From positions 1-13,468 of the forward strand of contig JAKSAU010000968.1 in the NCBI GenBank assembly GCA_022361535.1: a DNA stretch of 13,468 nt. The letters are read 5' to 3'. Every line of letters starts with the position of its first letter. Position 1 is the stretch's first letter. Position numbers and translations under genes: made by a program. The DNA comes from Desulfobacterales bacterium (GTDB taxonomy: Bacteria > Desulfobacterota > Desulfobacteria > Desulfobacterales > Desulfobacteraceae). A model generated the notes under the pieces. That model was not told the DNA's origin and ran no database searches. It saw nothing but the letters and a program-made list of their open reading frames with translations. Below are positions 1-8,025 of the stretch, piece by piece.

Positions 1-169
1 CAAAATCCTTGAAATCCCCAAACCGCGATATTCCTTAACGTTCAATTCAATTCCGACTTTTCATTTGTAAACATTAAAAAAACGATACACGAAAGTATCA
101 AATAAATCAAAAAATTATTAAAGGAAATTAAGAAGATAAAAAAGAAGGATGCAGTACTAAAGACATTGC

Positions 170-218
170 AAAAAGAATTACTTAAATGAATTACTTAGTT
201 GCTAAGTAATTCTTTTTT
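170..218 (-). terminator. A/T-rich hairpin terminator at operon end, overlapping the mttB-like stop codon
   Basis: A perfect 11-bp inverted repeat (188-198 with 202-212, 3-nt loop) contains the TAA stop of the last gene (195-197). A second copy of one arm at 175-184 allows an alternative, longer pairing: 170-184 with 203-217, 15 bp, with a run of T at the end of the leftward transcript. Both structures are directly visible. That they end the leftward operon is inference. The + strand reading also ends in six T, so the element could work in both directions. The stem is very A/T-rich, so efficiency is uncertain. Confidence 0.65.
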
Positions 219-1622
219 CCGCATAGCAACAAATTCCAGCAACGCTTTTTCGATTCCGGAATCAATGTATGGCCTTTCATAGGCATCCAGACGGTCTGCA
301 ACTTTTTGTGACGCACACTCATGAACTGCCTTTCCATTGCTTGAAAGCCATTTGGAATAGTCTTTGCGATTAAACAATATAGGCTGGGATAACTGCTTGA
401 ACTGATCAAATGTTTTAGGATGGGTTAGGTATTGTCCGCCGATACCGATATCATGAATCAAATCGGTATCAAAGGAATCAGGGGATAAATCAATCGGACA
501 GATTAATTCTCGAACCGTTTTACAAATTTCTTCATCTATCATCCATTTTTCAAAGCTCATGGAAATGAATGATCCCATCTGTCCACAGGAATGGTAGACC
601 ACATTTACCCCGTTCCTGACCACTGTGCTGAGCATTAATGCACTTTCAGCAAATGCCTGGCCGTCTGGCAAATGTGCATCGGTTAACCCGCCGCCGCATC
701 TGGAAGGCAATTTATAATATCGGGCAAGCTGGGTAGTTGCATTTGCAATCTTAAGGGTTTCAGATGCGCCTACAGCAGATGTCATGGTTTTCATATCCAT
801 AGGTGCTGAGGTGGACCCGAAGACGACAGGGGCACCTGGCGATACCAGTTGAGACAGAACGATTCCTGCCAGAATTTCTGCATTCTGCAGTGCTAAAAGG
901 CTTGGCAAAGAGATAGAACCGCTGGCACCGGCCAGAATCATATTGGTTAAAATTGTCGGCTGATTGTATTCAGCCATAGCGACAATTACCTCGGTTTGCT
1001 CTTCTGAAAACTGCAGGGGTGAGGCTACATTGGCAACCGCGTTCATCACAGGCTTTTGTTTAAGAGCCTCTTTTCCACCAAAAAACAATCCTGCCATCTC
1101 AATGGTGTCCAGGGCTGCTGTAACTGTAGCTGACCCACCGAAAACCGGTTTGTCACAAAACAAAAAGTAGTTGGAAATCATATCCAGATGTGATGTTTCT
1201 GCCGGAATATCATTGGGCTGAACCATAATGTATCCGCCCATATCAAGCTGGTCTGACGTATGAACCAGTTTGCAACAATTTATAAAATCTGCGAGTGTGG
1301 CCGGCCGCTGTGAGCCGTCGGGTTCTGCCACGTTGGGTGCTCCGCCTGTCGGCATAAAGATAAAACTATCTTCTCCAACATCCACACTCTTTTCAGGATT
1401 TCTTGCGTGTATTTTGAATTTGGAAGGTACGGTATCCAGCGCTGCAAGGACTTGTTTTTCGGTTAGAAAAACCTTTGTTCCCTCTGTCTTGATACCGTGA
1501 GAGTTAAATAATCGGGCTGTTTTTTCATGGTTGAAATCCATACCGGTACGGCCAAGAATCTCCATGGAGGCATTGTGAAGCATGTCCAGTTCCTGGCGGG
1601 TAAACGTCTGCATCCGGTCCAT
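195..1622 (-). CDS. MttB-family (trimethylamine methyltransferase-like) corrinoid-dependent methyltransferase, non-pyrrolysine, paralogue 1
   Basis: A 475-residue protein, near full length for the MttB superfamily (about 480-495). Recognisable features are an N-terminal helical start (residues 6-30), the glycine-rich core with a GGGLTDAHLPDGQ segment (309-321) and HSCGQMGSFISMSFEKW (344-360), which aligns with the matching segment of the second paralogue in this operon. Family members move a methyl group from a methylated amine to a cobalt corrinoid protein. True trimethylamine enzymes carry an in-frame amber codon for pyrrolysine. This frame has none, so it belongs with MtgB-type enzymes that act on quaternary amines; that substrate class is inference. 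The ATG start has AGAGGA at 1632-1637. It is the last gene of the operon, 60 nt after the ATPase gene. Overall similarity to the other paralogue looks low outside these core motifs, so the two probably differ in substrate or step. Confidence 0.88.
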   Translation of the reverse strand: MDRMQTFTRQELDMLHNASMEILGRTGMDFNHEKTARLFNSHGIKTEGTKVFLTEKQVLAALDTVPSKFKIHARNPEKSVDVGEDSFIFMPTGGAPNVAEPDGSQRPATLADFINCCKLVHTSDQLDMGGYIMVQPNDIPAETSHLDMISNYFLFCDKPVFGGSATVTAALDTIEMAGLFFGGKEALKQKPVMNAVANVASPLQFSEEQTEVIVAMAEYNQPTILTNMILAGASGSISLPSLLALQNAEILAGIVLSQLVSPGAPVVFGSTSAPMDMKTMTSAVGASETLKIANATTQLARYYKLPSRCGGGLTDAHLPDGQAFAESALMLSTVVRNGVNVVYHSCGQMGSFISMSFEKWMIDEEICKTVRELICPIDLSPDSFDTDLIHDIGIGGQYLTHPKTFDQFKQLSQPILFNRKDYSKWLSSNGKAVHECASQKVADRLDAYERPYIDSGIEKALLEFVAMRKKELLSN

Positions 1623-1682
1623 TTTCTTTTTTCCTCTACCTGTACATGTGTTTCATGCAGAATGTCTTTAATTCAAAGATCC

Positions 1683-3845
1683 TTATTTAGCCAGTGTCAT
1701 CCGCCGGTCGTTTCTTTCCAGGGCCAGTTCGGTAAGCTGTTCTGCCGGAATGTGGCACATAATCTTATGCCCGGATTTAAGCCGCTGGTATGGCGGTTCA
1801 TGGAGTTCGCAAATCCGTCCATTATCCGGAAGCACGTTTCTTCTCGGGCATCGCGTATGAAAATAACAACCCGAAGGTTGGTTCATGGCAGACGGCACAT
1901 CCCCAGATAAAACAATGGATTTTCTTTTTGAACTTGGGTCCGGTATGGGAACCGAGGACAGCAGGGCCTCTGTATAAGGATGATAAGGCGGAGGATATAT
2001 GGATTCAACCGGTCCGAACTCAACCACCTGACCAAGGTACATAACTGCCACAAAATCCGATATAAATTTAACAACACTCAAATCGTGCGCAATAAATATC
2101 ATGGTGGTGCCAAGTTCTTCTTTAATTTCATTTAGAAGATTAAGTACCGCAGCTTGAACAGACACATCCAATGCAGATACCGGCTCATCACAAATAACCA
2201 TAGAAGGCCTTGAAGCCAGAGCCCGGGCAATCCCGACACGCTGTTTTTCACCACCTGACAACTGTCTAGGATACCGATCATAATAGTAAGCAGCCAGTTT
2301 TACCGATCTTAGGAGCCGCTCAACTTCCTGCCGAACCTGTCCCTTGGGAACGGTCTTAAATTTGCGGATAGGTCGTGCAATCTGTTTACCAATGCAATAA
2401 GACGGGTTCAATGTGGAATCCGGATTCTGGAAAACCATTTGCAGCTCCCGGATCAAAGACAGATCCCGTTGTTTTACGGGCATGGTAATATCCAGTCCCA
2501 TTAGATCTGACTTGCCGTCAGTGGGTGTTTCAAGACCGATAATTCCTTTCACCAAGGTTGATTTACCACATCCCGACTCACCAACTACCCCGACGGTACT
2601 GCCTTTTATCACCTTTAAAGAAATATCATCCACAGCTTTGATATGCCTTCGTTTTTCCATACCCAGCATGGCTTTCAAAGATGGATTGCGTTCCTTGTAC
2701 CAGACTTTTAAATTGTCCACGTTGAGAAGCTTATCAACGGTGTCAAAGTCATCATCATCTTCAGGCACATGGACCAGGCTTTTTTTCTGGCCTCTTGCAT
2801 ATTCATCCCAAGGCACTTTTAACGTTTCTTTGCCAAGAAAACACCTTGATTTATGATCCTCACCAATGTCAACAAGTTGTGGATGCTCTTTGTCGCATTT
2901 GGCAACTAAGTTTTTATTTATCAGTCCAATACCGTCTTTGTACCAGTCGCACCTTGGAGCAAAAATACATGAATCTTTAGCCCGTTCTGACGGATGCGGA
3001 ACCCTGCCCCTGATAGACCACAGCCGGTTATTGGTTAAACTGTCTCCAAGCCTGGGAACACAACACAGCAGCCCACGCGTATAAGGATGAGCCGGATTGG
3101 TGAACATCTCATCAATGGGTCCGCGTTCCACCATTTCCCCGCCGTACATGACGCAAAGCCGGTCACTGACCTTGGCCACAACGCCAAGGTTATGGGTGAT
3201 GAAAATGATGCCTGTGTTAAAATCTTTTTTAAGGTCTTCGATAAGTTCCAGGACGGCCGCTTCTACCGTAACGTCAAGTGCAGTTGTCGGCTCATCCATG
3301 ATCAGCAGAGCCGGATTATTTAAAAGCGCCATGGCAATAATAACACGCTGCTGCTGGCCGCCGGAAATCATGTGCGGGTACCGGTTCATGACGTTTGCCG
3401 CATCCGGCATATAGACCCGTTCCAGCATGGCAATACATCTGTCCCAGGCCTCATTACGGGTCATATCCGTATGGGCAGTCAGCACTTCTGAAAGCTGGCT
3501 GCCAAGGGTCAAGGAAGGATTCAAGGCCTGCATGGGATCCTGGTAGACCATGGAGATGTTATTACCCCGAATCTGGCGCAGCTCTTCTTTTGGCGTGCCC
3601 ACCATTTCCTTGCCCATAAACTTGATTGAGCCACCTACCACCCTGCCGTTGGCACCAAGAAAATCCAGGATACCAAAGGCAATGGTACTTTTACCGCACC
3701 CGGATTCACCTACAACACCAACGGTTTCACCCTGATGAACAGTAAAATTCACGCCCCGGACCGCAGGCACATCCCGTTTCCTGGTTTTGTAGGAAATGGC
3801 AAGGTCTGTTATTTCAAGTACAGGTACTTTAGATGTATTTTCCAT
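1683..3845 (-). CDS. Fused peptide/nickel-type ABC transporter ATPase (DppD-DppF in one chain)
   Basis: A 720-residue cytoplasmic protein with two complete nucleotide-binding domains. Domain 1: Walker A GESGCGKST at 46-54, Q-loop Q102, signature SGGQQQ at 161-166, Walker B LLIMDEP at 180-186, H-loop H218. Domain 2: Walker A at 422-430, Q473, signature LSGGEKQ at 529-535, Walker B MVICDEP at 549-555, H587. Both catalytic glutamates are present, so both sites should hydrolyse ATP. Each domain is followed by the Opp/Dpp C-terminal extension with four cysteines (C293, C299, C317, C335; and C660, C666, C679, C697), a pattern known to hold an iron-sulfur cluster in some family members. In E. coli Dpp the two ATPases are separate genes; fusions such as GsiA and YejF are known. 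It powers the two permeases encoded just upstream. The ATG start has only a weak Shine-Dalgarno sequence and lies 110 nt after the DppC-like gene. Confidence 0.95.
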   Translation of the reverse strand: MENTSKVPVLEITDLAISYKTRKRDVPAVRGVNFTVHQGETVGVVGESGCGKSTIAFGILDFLGANGRVVGGSIKFMGKEMVGTPKEELRQIRGNNISMVYQDPMQALNPSLTLGSQLSEVLTAHTDMTRNEAWDRCIAMLERVYMPDAANVMNRYPHMISGGQQQRVIIAMALLNNPALLIMDEPTTALDVTVEAAVLELIEDLKKDFNTGIIFITHNLGVVAKVSDRLCVMYGGEMVERGPIDEMFTNPAHPYTRGLLCCVPRLGDSLTNNRLWSIRGRVPHPSERAKDSCIFAPRCDWYKDGIGLINKNLVAKCDKEHPQLVDIGEDHKSRCFLGKETLKVPWDEYARGQKKSLVHVPEDDDDFDTVDKLLNVDNLKVWYKERNPSLKAMLGMEKRRHIKAVDDISLKVIKGSTVGVVGESGCGKSTLVKGIIGLETPTDGKSDLMGLDITMPVKQRDLSLIRELQMVFQNPDSTLNPSYCIGKQIARPIRKFKTVPKGQVRQEVERLLRSVKLAAYYYDRYPRQLSGGEKQRVGIARALASRPSMVICDEPVSALDVSVQAAVLNLLNEIKEELGTTMIFIAHDLSVVKFISDFVAVMYLGQVVEFGPVESIYPPPYHPYTEALLSSVPIPDPSSKRKSIVLSGDVPSAMNQPSGCYFHTRCPRRNVLPDNGRICELHEPPYQRLKSGHKIMCHIPAEQLTELALERNDRRMTLAK

Positions 3846-3955
3846 AGGCTTTATTTAGTTCTTTTTCCAAACGCACACCCCAAGCTGTGCTTTTGAATGG
3901 TTTTTCAACGTCCGTAGCGTGTCTCGCTTGCGAACTGGTATCATCTGCCTGAAAC

Positions 3956-4873
3956 TTACTGGTATCTCATTGACTCCTCACGAATGCCGTCTGCCAGAAG
4001 ATTCAAGCCTACAACCAGGGAGGCAATGGCCAAAGACGGCCAAAGTGCAGCCCAGGGGCTTCCCATAAGGATAAAAGCACGCCCCTTGGCCACCATGGAA
4101 CCCCAGTCCGGCGATGGTGGGGGCATGCCAATACCTAAAAATCCCAAGGTTCCCATGGCAAAAATGGCATATCCGATCCTGAGCATGGCATCTATGATGA
4201 TAGGGCCGCGCGTGTTAGGAAGGATCTCAACGAACATAATATACCAGGCACTTTCACCACGGGTTTCAGCCGCCCGAATGTATTCGCGGGTTTTTATATC
4301 AAGGGTTAAACTTCGCACCAGACGGGCAATGCCCGGTACACCAACAATGGAAATGGCAATCACGACATTAACAGCGGAAGCACCAATGGCTGCAACAATT
4401 ATAAGATAGAGTAAAATAACCGGTATTGCCATCATTGCATCCAGCAAGCGCATGACAATTTCATCTATCCATCCGCCTTTATATCCGCCGATCAAACCTA
4501 ATGTGGAGCCGATCAACAAGGCGACCAATACGCCCCAGATGGCTGTACCTCCAGGTAGTACAAGCGTTTCAGATACCGGCATGACCACCAGCACCACTCT
4601 TGCGCCGTAAATAAGACGCGCCCAAAGATCCCTTCCCAACTCATCTGTTCCAAGAATATGCTGAGCTGACGGTCCCTGGTTCGGTGCCTTCCAATCCTGG
4701 TCATAAGGGCCGTATTCTGTAAGGTACGGGGCAAAAACTGCCACAAATACCCAGAAAAAAACGATGGCAAGACCTACCATGGCAATTTTTGAGCTATAGA
4801 GTATTGCCAACGCTTCCTTAATTTTCTGTATCCGTGTTCTGCCTTGACTGTTTGTTTCGTTGTTTTCAGGCAT
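3956..4873 (-). CDS. DppC/OppC-like ABC transporter permease
   Basis: A 305-residue inner-membrane protein with a cytoplasmic N-terminus, a first membrane helix at about 29-50, the family hallmark HILGTDELGRDLWARLIYG (72-90) in the first periplasmic stretch, and further helices at about 110-130, 145-165, 167-188, 232-250 and 277-297. The EAA loop that docks to the ATPase is seen at 197-220 (EYIRAAETRG onward). About 13 residues (around SETLVLPGGTAIWG, 101-114) look additional compared with typical members, judged from memory. The start codon overlaps the end of the DppB-like gene (ATGCCTGA, 8 nt), so translation is probably coupled and the two permeases are made in equal amounts. It forms the heterodimeric channel with the DppB-like protein. 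Confidence 0.94.
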   Translation of the reverse strand: MPENNETNSQGRTRIQKIKEALAILYSSKIAMVGLAIVFFWVFVAVFAPYLTEYGPYDQDWKAPNQGPSAQHILGTDELGRDLWARLIYGARVVLVVMPVSETLVLPGGTAIWGVLVALLIGSTLGLIGGYKGGWIDEIVMRLLDAMMAIPVILLYLIIVAAIGASAVNVVIAISIVGVPGIARLVRSLTLDIKTREYIRAAETRGESAWYIMFVEILPNTRGPIIIDAMLRIGYAIFAMGTLGFLGIGMPPPSPDWGSMVAKGRAFILMGSPWAALWPSLAIASLVVGLNLLADGIREESMRYQ

Positions 4874-6164
4874 ACCGTATCCTTGGGTTTAAAAAGGTGT
4901 AAATAATGTCTGCGGCAAGCTGGGTGCCTACGGCAACTGTAACCATAATCATGGCACCGGCTTCAAGCGCATTAAAATCTTTGTAAAGAGCGGACTCCAA
5001 AAGGTATGCCCCAAGGCCGGGGTAGCCGAACACAACCTCTACAATAACAATACCTCCCAGAAGCCAGTTAACATGCAGCATGATCACGGTAATGGGGGCG
5101 ATTAAAGCATTTCGTACCGCATGCTTTAATACCACTTGTTTATAGGGAAGCCCTTTTAAAAAAGCTGTTCTGATATACGGTGATTTCATGACCTCCACCA
5201 TTGACGCCCGCGTGATACGCAGCACATACCCCAATTCGATCAAAGTCAGGGTAAGCACCGGTAAAACGAGCATCATGGGTTTTTCCCAAGGTGCAGCCTC
5301 TCCTAAAATGGATGCACCGGGCAGCCATCCAAGCCACATTGAAAATATCAGTGTTAGAAAAATTCCTGTTGCAAACTCGGGAACCACAGAAAACATCATT
5401 CCGCCGACAGAAAGGACCCTGTCTTTGAAACTGCCTTCACGAAGGCCTGCAATCACGCCTAAAAGCAATGCCAGGGGCATCACGATAACAAATGCAGTGC
5501 CAGCCAGTACCACGGAATTTCTCAACCGAATGTACAGGCTTTTGGATACCGGACGGCCGGTACGAAACGAAATACCTGGATCCCCTCTGATAAATCCTTT
5601 TTTCAATGGAATATACTCTTTAGGGCCGCCGGAAGATTCCATCCAGCCTTTACCCATGATAAAGGTCCAGACTTTTTCCGTATCCCCTTTTACCCAGCGA
5701 ACGGCATGGTTCTGGCGATCTAACCCCCAAAATTCATGGGTGCCGTCTTCTAAAGGAACCCAGCGCTCATTGTCCGTATACTCAGTGCGGGTACCGTCCT
5801 GAGCCATGTTTACTGCTACAATATCGTCTCCTGATATTTTCCATCGAAGCAGACTGCCGTCCTCTTTTACCGCCCACCACTCTTCAAACCCTTCTTTGGT
5901 GGTGATTCGTTTCAACGGCATACCAACCTTGTCCTTTGCAATCCAGTCATTGCCGGCAACCCAATAAAGATAACGGGTTGCCATGGATTTATCCAACCCA
6001 TTTTGTTTGAGAAATGAGGCTTCCTGTTCAGGGGTAATAAAAGCGCCAAGTACGTTCTTGGCAATATTACCCGGAGAGGATTCAGCAATGATAAAGACAG
6101 CCACGGATACGAGAACCATGGTCAATAAAAGCAGCAAAAAACGTCTTAAAATAAAAACAAGCAT
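4866..6164 (-). CDS. DppB/OppB-like ABC transporter permease with a large inserted periplasmic domain
   Basis: A 432-residue membrane protein, about 100 residues longer than usual DppB/OppB (about 306-340). TM1 is at about 8-28; the remaining helices lie at about 216-240, 250-275, 297-320, 353-378 and 402-425. The EAA motif is at 329-358 and the conserved GDPGISFRTGRPV segment at 194-206. Between the end of the normal TM1-proximal region (about 68) and GDPGISF lies a hydrophilic, tryptophan-rich insertion, about 69-192 (bases 5589-5960). By topology it should face the periplasm, next to where the binding protein docks. The insertion contains two similar units about 49 residues apart (92-114 and 141-163). 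The ATG start has AAGGA 5 nt upstream. Permease identity is secure; the role of the insertion is unknown, perhaps contact with the binding protein or substrate gating. Confidence 0.93.
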   Translation of the reverse strand: MLVFILRRFLLLLLTMVLVSVAVFIIAESSPGNIAKNVLGAFITPEQEASFLKQNGLDKSMATRYLYWVAGNDWIAKDKVGMPLKRITTKEGFEEWWAVKEDGSLLRWKISGDDIVAVNMAQDGTRTEYTDNERWVPLEDGTHEFWGLDRQNHAVRWVKGDTEKVWTFIMGKGWMESSGGPKEYIPLKKGFIRGDPGISFRTGRPVSKSLYIRLRNSVVLAGTAFVIVMPLALLLGVIAGLREGSFKDRVLSVGGMMFSVVPEFATGIFLTLIFSMWLGWLPGASILGEAAPWEKPMMLVLPVLTLTLIELGYVLRITRASMVEVMKSPYIRTAFLKGLPYKQVVLKHAVRNALIAPITVIMLHVNWLLGGIVIVEVVFGYPGLGAYLLESALYKDFNALEAGAMIMVTVAVGTQLAADIIYTFLNPRIRYA

Positions 6165-6190
6165 ATATGTCCTTGTTTTTCTAAATGGCT

Positions 6191-6225
6191 ACATCTGCCG
6201 GACCAAAAAAACACCCGGCAGATGT
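6191..6225 (-). other. Intercistronic GC-rich stem-loop between binding-protein and permease genes
   Basis: A perfect 11-bp inverted repeat (6191-6201 with 6215-6225, 13-nt loop) lies in the 74-nt gap after the binding-protein stop. In the leftward transcript no U-run follows it, so it is more likely an mRNA-stabilising or attenuating structure than a full terminator. Similar elements elsewhere raise binding-protein yield over permease yield. A competing A/U hairpin (ACCAAAAACA with TGTTTTTTTGGT) uses the same bases, so the two folds exclude each other. Read on the + strand the stem is followed by five T. Confidence 0.7.
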
Positions 6226-6238
6226 TTTTGGTTTAGAT

Positions 6239-7882
6239 CTATGCCAAGCTGACATTATTGAAAAGCATATATCCGTTGGGATGGCCTTCAAGACCATTAA
6301 CATTAGCTCCTGCTGCCATCCATACAGCACGCCAGTAGGCAATGGCAATCGAGCCTCTCTCATACTGGATCCGTTGCAGGTCACAGAATATCTTGCGCCG
6401 TTTTTCAACATCAAGAGTACCGTTTGCCTTATCAAGAAGCTCGGAGAACTCTTTGTCTACCCAGCGGGACTCATTCCAGGCAACAGGTTTTCCATTTTCA
6501 TCGGCTGTGTAAGCAAGGGTCAGGCACATGGTACCAAGGGGTCTGTGGGTCCAGGGTGTAACACCGAGGTCAACTTCAGTCCATTTTTCCCAGTATTGAG
6601 AGTTGGGCATGGTCTGAATATTAATCCTGAATCCCCCTGCCATAGCATCTTGTTTTAGAATTTCAGCATAGCGGACAATATCAGGCCATCCGGAACCGAC
6701 TGCCAGGTTGACTTCCACACCGTTTGGATATCCCGCTTCTGCTAAAAGTTTTCTTGACCCTTCAGGATCATAGGCAGGCGTTTTGGTAGGACAATACTCC
6801 GGGTGGAGCTGGTAAACGTGAAAGTCTTGCCCTTCAAGTCCCTGGCCCATCTGTGCAAGGGCGAGAATCTTTTCATGGTTGTGACATTTTTTAAGGGCGA
6901 GACGTACTTTTTCATTATCCCATGGTTTCAAGTCTACCCGCATGCGAAGAACGCGGGCAGACCCTGTAGGCGCTGTGAGAATCTGGGCCTTGGGATCATC
7001 TTTCAATGCAAGGTAAATATCAGTTCCTGCAATATCAGACAGGTCGATAAAATCAATGTCGCCGCTCTTCATGGCAGAAATCATGGGTGCGGTTTCCGTA
7101 CCCATATCAATGAATTTCATACCATCCAGATAAGGCAGGGGTTTACCGTCTACCCCTTTACCCCAGTAATCCGGGCGAGCCTTTATAGTTGCAATTTCGC
7201 CTTCACGGTAAGTTTCCAGGACATATGGACCTGTGCCATGTGGCGCTTTGAGAAAATCACCTTCAAAGGTTTTATGGTTAAGAATCTGGGCAGGATATTG
7301 GAAAAGATGTTCAGGTACTGCTATTTCAGATTTGTTCAAATGAAGTTTGACCTGGTGGTCGTTAACCCGCTCAATCCCGTTGGCATCCAGATATCCGCCG
7401 ATCATACCACGCATGGAGGACCCGACCTTTTCATCCAACCACTGTCCCATGGTAAAAATAACATCGTCTGAAGTAAAGGCATCCCCATTATTAAAGGTTA
7501 CGCCTTTTCTTAGATTCAGAGTCCAGGTTTTCAGATCGTCACTGGCTTCCCAATTTTCCAAAAGATAAGGATGAGTGATGTTTTTACCGTCAGTCATTGT
7601 CAGGTATTCTGCAACCTGGCGAGTTACGTTTGAACCTGCAATCCATGAATAGGTCGCAGGATGTGCAATTTTCTGCAGGGCAGTTGCAACACGCAGGGTA
7701 CCGCCACGTTTTACATTGCCTGCAAAAGCTTTTGCAGTCCATGACAGTCCGGCCATCTGGGTCGCAGTAAACGCAGATACGCCGAGCAGGGTTGCCATTC
7801 TAAGGAATTCCCGTCTAGAAAGTTTCCCCTTATCCATGTCACTTTTCAGATCTTGTACTGCTGGGTGCATTTTTTTCTTCAT
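6239..7882 (-). CDS. Peptide/nickel-type substrate-binding protein (SBP_bac_5) with Tat signal
   Basis: The periplasmic solute receptor of the transporter. I place the start at the ATG ending at 7882 (547 residues) because GAGGAGG (7887-7893) sits just upstream; the open frame extends to a GTG at 7927 that has no such signal. The N-terminus carries a twin-arginine motif SRREFLRM (22-29 in this numbering), a hydrophobic stretch and a likely AFA/GN cleavage site near residue 54, so the protein is probably exported folded. Family segments follow: RGGTLRVA at the mature start, a central GTGPYVLETYREGE segment, and the typical YDPEGSRKLLAEAGYPNG. Family members bind peptides, nickel, opines, sugars or other solutes; the ligand is not deducible here. 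The neighbouring methyltransferases suggest an N-methylated compound (inference). The stop is TAG. The 143-nt gap upstream holds a direct repeat CTATTGGTRA (7954-7963, 7988-7997) of unknown meaning. Confidence 0.95.
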   Translation of the reverse strand: MKKKMHPAVQDLKSDMDKGKLSRREFLRMATLLGVSAFTATQMAGLSWTAKAFAGNVKRGGTLRVATALQKIAHPATYSWIAGSNVTRQVAEYLTMTDGKNITHPYLLENWEASDDLKTWTLNLRKGVTFNNGDAFTSDDVIFTMGQWLDEKVGSSMRGMIGGYLDANGIERVNDHQVKLHLNKSEIAVPEHLFQYPAQILNHKTFEGDFLKAPHGTGPYVLETYREGEIATIKARPDYWGKGVDGKPLPYLDGMKFIDMGTETAPMISAMKSGDIDFIDLSDIAGTDIYLALKDDPKAQILTAPTGSARVLRMRVDLKPWDNEKVRLALKKCHNHEKILALAQMGQGLEGQDFHVYQLHPEYCPTKTPAYDPEGSRKLLAEAGYPNGVEVNLAVGSGWPDIVRYAEILKQDAMAGGFRINIQTMPNSQYWEKWTEVDLGVTPWTHRPLGTMCLTLAYTADENGKPVAWNESRWVDKEFSELLDKANGTLDVEKRRKIFCDLQRIQYERGSIAIAYWRAVWMAAGANVNGLEGHPNGYMLFNNVSLA

Positions 7883-7886
7883 TCTT

Positions 7887-7893
7887 CCTCCTC
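7887..7893 (-). promoter_or_regulatory. Strong Shine-Dalgarno deciding the binding-protein start
   Basis: GAGGAGG on the minus strand, separated by AAGA from the ATG at 7880-7882. It favours this ATG over the in-frame GTG 45 nt upstream and puts the Tat motif at a usual distance from the N-terminus. Confidence 0.85.
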
Positions 7894-8025
7894 TTTTGTT
7901 GTCCTTTGATTTTGGTCGGTCGGACACAGTAATTATGGTGGTAGGATGTATTGCTATTGGTAAATCTCTTTTAGAGTTAACGGCCTCCTATTGGTGAGTT
8001 TATTTATTTTTGCGTAGATCGTCTG

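Noticed and set aside
1..169. Possible gene or promoter at the left edge
   Set aside because: A/T-rich with no open frame of note, no clear -35/-10 or -24/-12 motif, and no repeat array.
3873..3890. Small inverted repeat GCACA/TGTGC before the ATPase gene
   Set aside because: Only 5-bp arms and no T-run; too weak to call a regulatory element.
5188..5802. 204-residue open frame on the + strand
   Set aside because: Antisense to the DppB-like permease gene; composition looks like a reverse-strand shadow and it matches no family I know.
6803..7471. 222-residue open frame on the + strand
   Set aside because: Antisense to the well-supported binding-protein gene, with no ribosome site or recognisable motif.
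7883..7927. In-frame GTG start at 7927, adding 15 residues to the binding protein
   Set aside because: It has no ribosome site, whereas the ATG at 7880-7882 has GAGGAGG just upstream and a normal Tat signal position.
7954..7997. Direct repeat CTATTGGTRA, two copies 34 bp apart, before the binding-protein gene
   Set aside because: Too short and only two copies; could be chance. No promoter motif was found beside it.
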